Assembly (NCBI GenBank): GCA_035250245.1
Contig: DATFFH010000052.1
Coordinates: 1 to 64,000, forward strand
Source of the DNA: Luteimonas_C sp035250245
GTDB lineage: Bacteria > Pseudomonadota > Gammaproteobacteria > Xanthomonadales > Xanthomonadaceae
Reading direction: 5' to 3'
Length of the DNA: 64,000 bases
Position numbers and translations under genes: made by a program. Under the pieces are notes generated by a model that saw only the letters and a list, made by a program, of their open reading frames with translations, did no database searches and had not been told where the DNA came from. Every line of letters starts with the position of its first letter. Within the stretch, counting starts at the first letter, position 1. Positions 51,037 through 58,862 of the stretch are shown here, piece after piece.

Positions 51037-51951
51037 ATGCCCTCCCCTCCCCGCTCCCCGCACACCCGCGCCGCCTTGCTGATGCTCGCCAGCACGGTGT
51101 TCTTCGCCCTGATGGCGCTGACCATCCGCATGGCCTCGCAATCCATGCACACCTTCGAAATCGCCTTCTTCCGCAATTTCTTCGGCTTGCTGGCGCTGCT
51201 GCCGCTGCTTCACCGCAGCGGGAAGGCGGTGCTCCGGACGCAGCAACTGCCGCGCTATCTCCTGCGCAGCGCGATCGGCGTGGTGTCGATGCTATGCGGC
51301 TTCTGGGCGATTGGCCATCTGCCGTTGGCGCAAGCGATCTCACTGTCGTATTCCACACCGCTGTTCGTGACCATCGCCGCGGCGATCTTCCTGCACGAAC
51401 AGGTGCGTCTTCGGCGCTGGACCGCGGTGATCATCGGGTTCATCGGCGTGCTGGTGATCGTCCGCCCCGGCAGCGCGAGCTTCACGCTCGGCACGCTGGT
51501 GGCGCTATCCGCGGCCGTGCTCAGCGGCTTGGTCGCCATCCAGATCAAGCAGCTGTCGCGGGTCGATTCGGCCGACACCATCGTGCTGTACACCTATCTG
51601 TTCTGGGTGCCGATCTCGCTGGTGCCCGCGCTGTTCGTGTGGCAATGGCCGCAGGGCATCGCCTGGCTGTGGGCGATCGGCGCCGGCATCCTCGGCACCG
51701 GCGGTCAATTGTTGTGGACGCGCGCGTTGAAACTCGGCGACGTGTCGGCGCTGACGCCGATCAGTTTCATGCAATTGCCGATCGTCGCCGCCGCCGGCTG
51801 GTTGCTGTTCGGCGAAGATATCTCGCACTGGACGCTGATCGGCGCCGGCATCATCTTCGCCGCCAACGCCTACATCGCGCACCGCGAAGCCCAGCTCGCG
51901 CGACGCGCCGCCACCACCGCGCCGGTGGAAGCGGCCAAGCCCGGCGAATAG
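51037..51951 (+). CDS. EamA-family drug/metabolite exporter
   Basis: 304 residues with ten membrane helices in two EamA repeats, for example LMLASTVFFALMALTIRMASQSMHTFEIAFFRNFFGLLALLPL and GAGILGTGGQLLWTRALKLGDVSALTPISFMQLPIVAAAGWLLFGEDI. The family transports small metabolites, such as amino acids or nucleosides; the substrate is not visible. No operon partner: a repeat lies upstream and a 216-base gap downstream. Confidence 0.88.
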   Translation: MPSPPRSPHTRAALLMLASTVFFALMALTIRMASQSMHTFEIAFFRNFFGLLALLPLLHRSGKAVLRTQQLPRYLLRSAIGVVSMLCGFWAIGHLPLAQAISLSYSTPLFVTIAAAIFLHEQVRLRRWTAVIIGFIGVLVIVRPGSASFTLGTLVALSAAVLSGLVAIQIKQLSRVDSADTIVLYTYLFWVPISLVPALFVWQWPQGIAWLWAIGAGILGTGGQLLWTRALKLGDVSALTPISFMQLPIVAAAGWLLFGEDISHWTLIGAGIIFAANAYIAHREAQLARRAATTAPVEAAKPGE

Positions 51952-52167
51952 CCCATGCTGCAGCGCGCAAGCCTGCGCGCCGCGATCGCGGAATAAAGGG
52001 CGAAAGCGGCAAGGCTTGCGCCTATTTCCGGCCAATTCGCCGCCGATCGTGCAGGCGCGATTGACCCTTCGCCCGAGAGGGTGCTACTCCATTCGCCGCT
52101 GTATGGAAGCCGGCATCGCGACAGGGGGCGTGCCGCGGATAACCGACTGTTCCCAAGGAGGTGGACC

Positions 52168-53574
52168 GTGCCCTCGTCCCAGCGCATTTCCGTCGTCATC
52201 GCGACCGCCGCACTCACCGTCGCTGCATCGCAACCGCTGCACGCCGAAGAAGGCGATTACGGTTTCTGGCAAACGCTCGCCAACCTGGTCAATCCGCCGC
52301 CGCCGGACAACAAAGTCACGCCGGCGCAGCGGCAGGGCCAGTATCCGCTGCTCGCCAATCCCGCCGGTTTCGACGACGGTTTCGATCCCGCGGCGTACTA
52401 CGAATGGCAGACCGTGCAAATGGCGCCCGAGACAGGCGCGGTCTGCGGCAACGGCTCGCCGTACAAGTTCTTCGTCAATCGCGTGCCGAACACGCGCAAT
52501 ACGCTGATCTACATGGAAGGCGGCGGCGCCTGCTGGGACTACGCCAGTTGCACCGGCCAGACCGGCGTGCGCGGCGCGCGCAATCCCAACGGCATTCCCG
52601 ACGATTACATGAGCCTGCTCAATCCGGGTTCGAGCCTGGTCAGCCCGTTCGTGACCCGGGTCAGTCCGTTCGACGCGGTCAAGACGCAGAGCTGGAACAT
52701 CGTCTACGTGCCTTATTGCACCGGCGACATCTACAGCGGCGATCGCGTGGCCTTGTACGCCGATCCCAGCGGCGCGAACGAGCCGCTGATCTGGCATCAC
52801 AACGGTCTGCGCAATACGCGCGCAGTGGTGGGTTGGCTGAAGGATCATCTGCCGCGGCCTACGCAGATGCTCTCCACCGGCTGCAGCGCCGGCGGCGCCG
52901 GCAGCCTGACCAGCTACGCGCCCACGCGCCGCGACATGGCGCCGAACCGCTCCTTCCTGATCGACGATTCGGGTCCGATTTTCGACACGCCCGCGCTCGG
53001 CGATCCGCAGCAATATCCCTCGCAGCCGCTGCATGCGCATATCCGCCAGGTCTGGGGTCTGGATGCGCCGAACGGACCTTTGCCCTATCTGGCTTCGCAA
53101 CTGCCGCAGTTCGATCTGGCCCAGCTCGGCACGCTGTACAACGCCTTGTCCGCGAAGTATCAGAACGACCGGCTCGGCCATGCCCATTTTTGGCAGGACC
53201 TGAACTATTCTTCGTATTCGTACGAGCGTTTCTTCCCGGAAATCGAAAACGCGCCCGATCAGGCCGCGAAAGAAGAGCTGATCCACGGCAAATGGGCGCA
53301 GGACACGCAGCGGCTGAGCGCCAAGCTCAACGGCCTGGGCAATTTCGGCGGCTATTTCCCGCAATACCGGGCATTGAACGAAAGCCATTGCACCACGATC
53401 GTGGACTTCAAGAACGGCGACGTGCAGGCGCAGAACCTGCAGCTGAAGAACTTCATCGACAGCGTGCTCGACGGCCAAGGCAACGTAGTCGACGCTTCCG
53501 AGGAAAGCGACGCGGCCGACCGCAACAAGCCGTTCAACCTGTTGTACTGGCTGGTCGATCAGTTGCTCGGATGA
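52168..53574 (+). CDS. Secreted pectinacetylesterase-family (NOTUM-like) serine hydrolase
   Basis: 468 residues from a GTG at 52168, which has the strong site AAGGAGGTG in front. Signal peptide 1-26 (SQPLHAEEG). The family marks are MEGGGACWDYASCTGQTG, VPYCTGDIYSGDRV and the nucleophile motif STGCSAGGAGSL with Ser240. Paired cysteines in these motifs would form disulfides. Plant-associated bacteria use such enzymes to deacetylate pectin, while others have different esters as substrates; the actual substrate here is unknown. The next gene encodes an anchored helical protein in the same direction and may be its helper. Confidence 0.88.
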   Translation: MPSSQRISVVIATAALTVAASQPLHAEEGDYGFWQTLANLVNPPPPDNKVTPAQRQGQYPLLANPAGFDDGFDPAAYYEWQTVQMAPETGAVCGNGSPYKFFVNRVPNTRNTLIYMEGGGACWDYASCTGQTGVRGARNPNGIPDDYMSLLNPGSSLVSPFVTRVSPFDAVKTQSWNIVYVPYCTGDIYSGDRVALYADPSGANEPLIWHHNGLRNTRAVVGWLKDHLPRPTQMLSTGCSAGGAGSLTSYAPTRRDMAPNRSFLIDDSGPIFDTPALGDPQQYPSQPLHAHIRQVWGLDAPNGPLPYLASQLPQFDLAQLGTLYNALSAKYQNDRLGHAHFWQDLNYSSYSYERFFPEIENAPDQAAKEELIHGKWAQDTQRLSAKLNGLGNFGGYFPQYRALNESHCTTIVDFKNGDVQAQNLQLKNFIDSVLDGQGNVVDASEESDAADRNKPFNLLYWLVDQLLG

Positions 53575-53629
53575 GACCGGCGTGCCGTTCGGAAGGCCGG
53601 CGATGCCGGCCTTCCCTTGGGAATTCGCG

Positions 53630-54235
53630 ATGAGCCGCAAAGGATGGGCCGCGCTCTTTGGCCTGGCCGTCGCCATCGCGATGGTGTGGGCATTCGCGCG
53701 GCCGCCGAAAACGGAACCGATTTTGCGGAATGCCGCAACTGCTAACCAAAAAGCCGATGCCCGCGAAGCCGCACTGCAGGCCACGCCGCAGGCGCGGGCT
53801 TACCGGGAACGCAAGGTTTTCGAGCGCGAAACGCGCGATTTCCTGCGCAGTTCGGCGCAGATGGGTTCGGTCACGCGATCCGAACGGGCACGCGCGCTCG
53901 TCGGATCGATCGACGCCTACGAACAGGCCAAAGAAATGTCCGCCGGCGAAGCGCTGATGCTCCGCGTCGCATTGATCCGCGCCAGCAGCGTTGACGATGC
54001 CGAAGCGGCGGAACGGATCGCCGAGGTCACAGAACGATATCGTGCGATTGCCGCGCGCCGCGAAGCGACTTGGGAAGCAGAGCAGCGCAACGATCCGCGT
54101 TTCCAGGACTACAAGGCTCGCGAACGCGCGGTGGTGGCCGAAGTGATGGCGATGAGCGAGATCCCGGGCGGATTGAGCCGCGACGAGTATCTGCGGCAGC
54201 GGTTGGAGCAGGAGCGCATCCGGGCGTATCGCTAG
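53630..54235 (+). CDS. Membrane-anchored helical protein of unknown function, possibly a partner of the upstream hydrolase
   Basis: 201 residues: short cytoplasmic start MSRKG, one membrane helix (6-22), then almost all charged helix (ERKVFERETRDFLRSSAQMGSVTRSERARALVGSIDAYEQAKEMSAGEALMLRVALIRAS; RYRAIAARREATWEAEQRNDPRFQDYKARERAVV). A one-helix anchor plus a periplasmic all-helical domain recalls lipase-specific foldases (Lif), but the protein is much shorter than typical Lif and I see no Lif signature. It starts 55 bases after the pectinacetylesterase-family gene. Function not recognised. Confidence 0.7.
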   Translation: MSRKGWAALFGLAVAIAMVWAFARPPKTEPILRNAATANQKADAREAALQATPQARAYRERKVFERETRDFLRSSAQMGSVTRSERARALVGSIDAYEQAKEMSAGEALMLRVALIRASSVDDAEAAERIAEVTERYRAIAARREATWEAEQRNDPRFQDYKARERAVVAEVMAMSEIPGGLSRDEYLRQRLEQERIRAYR

Positions 54236-54240
54236 CGCCT

Positions 54241-54407
54241 CCCTTCTCCCACTGGGAAGGTGGCGCGCAGCGCCGGATGAGGGTTCGGCGAAGCGAAGTC
54301 GGCCCGGATGGAAGCTGAAATCGTGGGCTGACGATTCCCATAGCAATTCAGCCAACGTCGCTTCGCCGAACCTCACCCCAGCCCCTCTCCCGAGGAGAGA
54401 GGGGCTT
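54241..54407. repeat. Inverted intergenic repeat ending in a terminator-like hairpin
   Basis: GGGTTCGGCGAAGCGA and its mirror TCGCTTCGCCGAACC enclose about 55 bases. Right after comes AGCCCCTCTC-CCGAG-GAGAGAGGGGCTTT (54380-54407), a strong stem followed by TTT, which can end rightward transcription from the pectinacetylesterase pair. The stretch 54236-54496 contains no gene. Confidence 0.7.
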
Positions 54408-54496
54408 TAAGCGCTGGCACACGCCGTACGGCACTTTGCGGGCAGCACATGGAGATGTTACGCATGCACCCACGTACACGACCCCGGGGAACCTCC

Positions 54497-55057
54497 ATGC
54501 GTCCATATCTGCTGCTAGCCCTGCTCGCCCTCGCCGCGCCCGCCTTCGCGCAGACGCCGCCGCCCACCGCCAAGCCGCCGGTCGCGGTCACCATTCCCGC
54601 CGCGGCGCCCAAGGACGTCGAAAGCATCGATGCCATAGTCGCCGCGCTTTACGACGTGATTTCCGGGCCGGCCGGAAAGGCGCGCGACTGGAACCGGATG
54701 CGTTCGCTATTCATCCCCGACGCCAAACTGATGCCGACCGGCAAGCGGCCGAGCGGCGAAGTGGCCATGCGGTTGCTCGGCGTCAACGACTTCATCGCCA
54801 CGTCCGGCACCCTGATGTTCGAAAAAGGCTTCACCGAACGCGAACTGGCCCGGCGCACGGAGCAATTCGGCCACATCGCCCACGTCTTCAGCACTTACGA
54901 AGGCGTGATGGAAAAGGACGCATCGGTGCACCTGCGCGGCATCAACAGCATCCAGCTGATGAACGACGGCACGCGCTGGTGGATCGTGTCCGTGTTCTGG
55001 GAAGCGGAAACCCCAACCATGCCGCTCCCCAAGGAATACCTGTCGAACAAGAAGTGA
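54497..55057 (+). CDS. Secreted NTF2-like protein of unknown function
   Basis: 186 residues. Signal peptide 1-19 (MRPYLLLALLALAAPAFAQ), a Pro/Ala linker, then an NTF2/SnoaL-type domain (SIDAIVAALYDVISGPAGKARDWNRMRSLFIPDAKLMPTG...GINSIQLMNDGTRWWIVSVFWEAE). The ATG at 54497 follows GGGGAACC. A family function cannot be given; related proteins are annotated only as nuclear transport factor 2 family. The stop is 2 bases from a REPIN, shared with the convergent PAP2 gene. Confidence 0.82.
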   Translation: MRPYLLLALLALAAPAFAQTPPPTAKPPVAVTIPAAAPKDVESIDAIVAALYDVISGPAGKARDWNRMRSLFIPDAKLMPTGKRPSGEVAMRLLGVNDFIATSGTLMFEKGFTERELARRTEQFGHIAHVFSTYEGVMEKDASVHLRGINSIQLMNDGTRWWIVSVFWEAETPTMPLPKEYLSNKK

Positions 55058-55058
55058 C

Positions 55059-55141
55059 GTAGGGCGGAACCGCCGAAGGCGTTTCCGCCAATCGCTCGCC
55101 TACACACGATGGCGGAATCCGCTGCGCGGGTTCCGCCCTAC
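55059..55141. repeat. REPIN-like inverted pair with GTAGGGCGGAACC arms
   Basis: GTAGGGCGGAACCGCC / GGTTCCGCCCTAC, inner parts GGCGTTTCCGCC and GGCGGAATCCGC, fill exactly the gap between two convergent genes. The right CTAC gives the PAP2 gene its stop. The left GTAG begins 1 base after the TGA of the NTF2-like gene. It can fold in transcripts from both sides. Confidence 0.85.
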
Positions 55142-55839
55142 GGCCGCTTCCATGGCCGCAGATGGCCGTTGAAAACCACTGCGTAGCAGCCGACCGCCCA
55201 TGCGGTGGCCGCCGCCCATCCGGCGAGGATGTCGGACGGGTAATGCACACCCAGATAGACGCGCGACAAACCTACCATCGCCACGAACAGCAGCATTGTG
55301 GCGACCATCGGCCAACGCCAACGTGTGCGCCAGGCCAGCAGGATCAACACGCAGGCCAAGGTGGCCGAACCCATCGCGTGGCCGCTGGGGAAACTGAAGG
55401 TGTGCTCGGGCGCGATCGATTCCCACAGGCTGGGCCGCTCACGTGCGAAGAACTGCTTGGTCGCCAGATTCAACAGCGCCGAGCCGCCAAGCGCGATCGC
55501 GGCGAACAAGCCTTCGCGATAACGTCCCGCGAGCGCCAGGCCCAGCACCAGCAGCACGTCGAACGGCACCACGCCGTATTGATAGCCGATCGCCGAAAAA
55601 AACAGGAACAAGCGGTCGAAACCGGCGCGCGCCATCTGGTGGGCGAACATCAGGATCGGCTCGTCGAAGCCGAAAGTCTCGGCTTCGTGCACCTCGTCGG
55701 CCAGTTCGATGAAACCCCACAGCGGCAACAGCAGGCAGACGAACAACAACAGCAGCCGCCAGCCGTGGACGCGCAGGAAAGCCGCACCGAAGCGCGCTTC
55801 CTGCTTCAGGACATCGCCGGTATCAGGCGGCGGCGCCAC
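55138..55839 (-). CDS. PAP2-family membrane phosphatase
   Basis: 233 residues with about six membrane helices. The three phosphatase motifs are present: KQFFARERP, SFPSGHAMGSATL and SRVYLGVHYPSDILAG. The family dephosphorylates lipid phosphates such as undecaprenyl diphosphate or phosphatidate. The start at 55839 is GTG; the frame overlaps the ispG 3' end by 17 bases. The stop TAG (CGG CCG TAG) is the head of the REPIN at 55059-55141. Undecaprenyl-diphosphate recycling is a likely role but not shown. Confidence 0.9.
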   Translation of the reverse strand: MAPPPDTGDVLKQEARFGAAFLRVHGWRLLLLFVCLLLPLWGFIELADEVHEAETFGFDEPILMFAHQMARAGFDRLFLFFSAIGYQYGVVPFDVLLVLGLALAGRYREGLFAAIALGGSALLNLATKQFFARERPSLWESIAPEHTFSFPSGHAMGSATLACVLILLAWRTRWRWPMVATMLLFVAMVGLSRVYLGVHYPSDILAGWAAATAWAVGCYAVVFNGHLRPWKRP

Positions 55840-57127
55840 GGCCGTAGCGGCGCTCGACGTAACCGTCGATCAGGGCGACGAATTCCCGTGCGATGTTCTC
55901 GCCGCGCAACGTCACCGTCTTCTCGCCGTCGACGAACACCGGCGCGGCCGGCGCCTCGCCGGTGCCGGGCAGCGAGATGCCGATGTTCGCGTGGCGCGAT
56001 TCGCCCGGGCCGTTGACTACGCAGCCCATCACCGCGAGCGTGAGATTCTCCGCGCCCGGGTGGCTGATCTTCCATTCCGGCATCTTGGCGCGCACGTGTT
56101 CCTGCACGACTTTCGCCAATTCCTGGAAGAATTCGGACGTGGTCCGGCCGCAACCCGGGCAGGCGGTGACCATCGGCGTGAACGCGCGCAGGCCCATGGT
56201 CTGCAGCAATTCCTGAGCGACGACCACTTCCTGCGTGCGCGGCGCGCCGGGCTCGGGCGTCAGCGAAATGCGGATGGTGTCGCCGATGCCTTCCTGCAGC
56301 AGCACCGACAGTGCGGCGCTGGAAGCGACGATGCCCTTGCTGCCGATGCCGGCTTCGGTCAGGCCCAGATGCAACGCGAAATCCGAACGCCGGGCCAGAT
56401 CGCGGTACACCGCGATCAATTCCTGCACGCCGCTGACCTTGGCGCTGAGCACGATGCGTTCGGCCGGCAGGCCCAGATCCACCGCACGATGCGCGGAATC
56501 CAACGCCGAACGGATCAAGGCCTCGCGCATCACCCGCGCGGCGTCCCAAGGTTCGGCGCGCGTGTGGTTCTCGTCCATCAGCTGCGCGGCCAATGCCTGG
56601 TCCAGCGAACCCCAGTTGGCGCCTATGCGCACGGGCTTGCCGTAGCGGATCGCGAATTCGATCAACTGCGCGAACTGCGTGTCTTTTTTCTTGCCGAAAC
56701 CGACGTTGCCGGGGTTGATCCGGTATTTCGCCAACGCCTCCGCGCAAGCGGGTTCGTTGGCCAGCAACTGGTGTCCGTTGTAGTGGAAGTCGCCGATGAT
56801 CGGCACCTCCACGCCCATCATCGCCAGCTTCTCGACGATGCGCGGCACGGCCGCGGCCGATTCGGGATTGTTGACCGTGACGCGGACCAGCTCGGAACCG
56901 GCGCGCCACAATTCGGCGACCTGCTTCACGGTCGCGGCGACGTCGGCGGTATCGGTGTTGGTCATCGACTGCACCACCACCGGCGCGTCGCCGCCCACGG
57001 CTACCTGGCCGATCCTCACCTGGCGCGTGACGCGGCGCGGCGAGGGGCCGAAGCTCCAGTCGGCCAGGGTGCCGGTCGGGGTCGGACCGTGTTCCGCGTT
57101 CAGGGGGGTGGCGCTCATGGCGCTCAT
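55823..57127 (-). CDS. ispG: 4-Hydroxy-3-methylbut-2-en-1-yl diphosphate synthase (flavodoxin)
   Basis: A [4Fe-4S] enzyme of the non-mevalonate isoprenoid pathway. The 434-residue protein has the TIM-barrel part (VVVQSMTNTDTADVAATVKQ, RVTVNNPESAAAV, PVRIGANWGSLD) and the C-terminal iron-sulfur part with CPGCGRT and GCVVNGPGES. Start choice is between ATG 57127 (MSAMSATPLN) and ATG 57118; the former is used here, without a strong ribosome site. Upstream is the REPIN at 57170. The PAP2 gene overlaps its end. Confidence 0.95.
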   Translation of the reverse strand: MSAMSATPLNAEHGPTPTGTLADWSFGPSPRRVTRQVRIGQVAVGGDAPVVVQSMTNTDTADVAATVKQVAELWRAGSELVRVTVNNPESAAAVPRIVEKLAMMGVEVPIIGDFHYNGHQLLANEPACAEALAKYRINPGNVGFGKKKDTQFAQLIEFAIRYGKPVRIGANWGSLDQALAAQLMDENHTRAEPWDAARVMREALIRSALDSAHRAVDLGLPAERIVLSAKVSGVQELIAVYRDLARRSDFALHLGLTEAGIGSKGIVASSAALSVLLQEGIGDTIRISLTPEPGAPRTQEVVVAQELLQTMGLRAFTPMVTACPGCGRTTSEFFQELAKVVQEHVRAKMPEWKISHPGAENLTLAVMGCVVNGPGESRHANIGISLPGTGEAPAAPVFVDGEKTVTLRGENIAREFVALIDGYVERRYGRGAAA

Positions 57128-57169
57128 TGTAAAGCCACCGCTGGCACCAAGCTGCATGGCCCGGGTTTT

Positions 57170-57252
57170 GTAGGAGCGGCTTCAGCCGCGAGCTCTTCCC
57201 CGCACGACGCCGCAATCTGAAGGAAAGAGCTCGCGGCTGAAGCCGCTCCTAC
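57170..57252. repeat. REPIN-like inverted pair (GTAGGAGCGGCTTCAGCC type)
   Basis: Same family as 40692, with GTAG head, lying between the divergent ispG and xseA genes. Any promoters for both genes must lie in the few bases beside it or within it, which is unusual. Confidence 0.85.
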
Positions 57253-57295
57253 AAAAGCCACGCACAAAAAGCGCGGCCGCGTTAACCTGACGCCG

Positions 57296-58639
57296 ATGAA
57301 CGCCCCTGCCGCCGATCCCGGCGAAATCCTGACCCCGAGCCAACTCAACACCCTGGCACGCGACCTGCTGGAAGATGCCTTTCCGCTGATCTGGGTGGAG
57401 GGCGAGCTGGGCAATGTGTCTCGCCCGTCCTCGGGCCATCTGTATTTCAACCTGAAGGACGCGCGGGCGCAGGTGCGCTGCGCCATGTTCAAGCCGAAAA
57501 GCAATTGGCTGCGCTTCCAGCCGCACGAAGGCCTGCGCGTGCTCGCGCGCGGCCGATTGACTTTGTATGAAGCGCGCGGCGACTACCAGCTGGTGCTCGA
57601 CCACATGGAAGAGGCCGGCGAAGGCGCGCTGCGCCGCGCTTACGAGGAATTGCACGCAAGGTTGGCCGCCGAAGGCTTGTTCGACGACGATCGCAAGCGC
57701 GACCTGCCCGCCTACGTGCGCCGGCTGGGCGTGATCACTTCGCCATCCGGAGCCGCGGTGCGCGATGTGCTGAGCGTGATCGGGCGGCGTTTTCCGCTGG
57801 CCGACGTCGAGATCCTGCCGGTGCCGGTGCAAGGTTCCGGCGCGGCGGCGCAGATCGCCGCGATGCTCAAGCGCGCCGATCGATCGCAGCGCTACGACGC
57901 GCTGCTGCTGACCCGCGGCGGCGGTTCGCTGGAGGATCTGTGGGCGTTCAACGACGAAACGCTGGCGCGGACGATCGCCGCATCGTCGACGCCGGTCGTC
58001 TCCGCCGTCGGACACGAGACCGATTTCACCCTCGCCGACTTCGCCGCCGACCTGCGCGCGCCGACGCCCTCGGCCGCGGCCGAATTGCTGGCGCCGGACC
58101 AGCGCGAAATCTACGCGCGTTTGGAGGCGATGCAGCGACGGATCGGCAGCCTGGTCCGGCAACGTCTGCGTCAGGATGCGCAACGCGCCGACCGCGCCGC
58201 GATACGCCTGAATGCGCAACGGCCGCAAGCGCGGCTGCAGATGTTGCATCGGCGCGAAATGGAAGCCCGGCGCCGCCTGGAATCGCTATGGCGCACCCAG
58301 CAGGAACGCCGCCGCGCGCAGTTGCGTCATGCGGCCGCCGCCCTGCGCGCCGGCGATCCGCGCCGACGCCTGGCTCTGTTGCGGGCACGACTGGCGGCCA
58401 TCGCGCAACGCCCGCAAGCCGCGACGGTGCGCAAGCTGCAGCAACAGGCTGCGCACCTCCGCGCTTTGGCCCGCTCGTTGGAAGCGGTGAGCCCGCTGGC
58501 CACCGTCGCGCGCGGCTACGCCATCCTGCAGCGCGAGGACGGGCGCATCGTACGCAGCGTGGGCGATGCCGCGGTCGGCGAGAAACTGGAGGCGCGCCTG
58601 TCCGACGGCAGCCTGCGCGTGCGCGTCGAAAAACCGTAG
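57296..58639 (+). CDS. xseA: Exodeoxyribonuclease VII large subunit
   Basis: The large catalytic subunit of a single-strand exonuclease for mismatch repair. The 447 residues show the N-terminal OB fold (LTPSQLNTLARDLLEDAFPLIWVEGELGNVSRPSSGHLYFNLKD), the catalytic domain with GVITSPSGAAVRDVLSVIGRRFP, LLTRGGGSLEDLWAFNDE and SAVGHETDFTLADF, and a long coiled-coil region rich in Arg/Gln/Ala (about 260-400). C-terminal VSPLATVARGYAIL is also typical. No xseB is adjacent. The gene ends GTC GAA AAA CCG TAG, the stop being the head of a REP element. Confidence 0.95.
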   Translation: MNAPAADPGEILTPSQLNTLARDLLEDAFPLIWVEGELGNVSRPSSGHLYFNLKDARAQVRCAMFKPKSNWLRFQPHEGLRVLARGRLTLYEARGDYQLVLDHMEEAGEGALRRAYEELHARLAAEGLFDDDRKRDLPAYVRRLGVITSPSGAAVRDVLSVIGRRFPLADVEILPVPVQGSGAAAQIAAMLKRADRSQRYDALLLTRGGGSLEDLWAFNDETLARTIAASSTPVVSAVGHETDFTLADFAADLRAPTPSAAAELLAPDQREIYARLEAMQRRIGSLVRQRLRQDAQRADRAAIRLNAQRPQARLQMLHRREMEARRRLESLWRTQQERRRAQLRHAAAALRAGDPRRRLALLRARLAAIAQRPQAATVRKLQQQAAHLRALARSLEAVSPLATVARGYAILQREDGRIVRSVGDAAVGEKLEARLSDGSLRVRVEKP

Positions 58640-58852
58640 GGTGGGCCTTGGCCCACCACCGCCACATTGCGCCAACGGCGAACAATGATCGAAGCGCACC
58701 CGGTTATTACGCCCATCTCATGCGGCACCGGCGGCGAGCCTTGGCCCACCCTACGCGAAATTAACCCTCGCTATTCGATGCTAAGAAATATCGTCTAACC
58801 GAATTTCGCACCATGGTGCCGCATGGCGCTGGTGGGCCAAGGCCCACCCTAC
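58636..58852. repeat. Three REP arms of the GTAGGGTGGGCC family between xseA and an aldehyde dehydrogenase
   Basis: The first arm (58636) forms the xseA stop. It pairs with a second arm ending at 58754, and a third single arm occupies 58830-58852 in the minus orientation. Between the second and third lies an AT-rich stretch flanked by GCGAAATT (58755) and AATTTCGC (58802-58809), an 8-base inverted repeat that could be a regulatory dyad for the next gene. Confidence 0.8.
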
Positions 58853-58862
58853 GGAGAACCTG

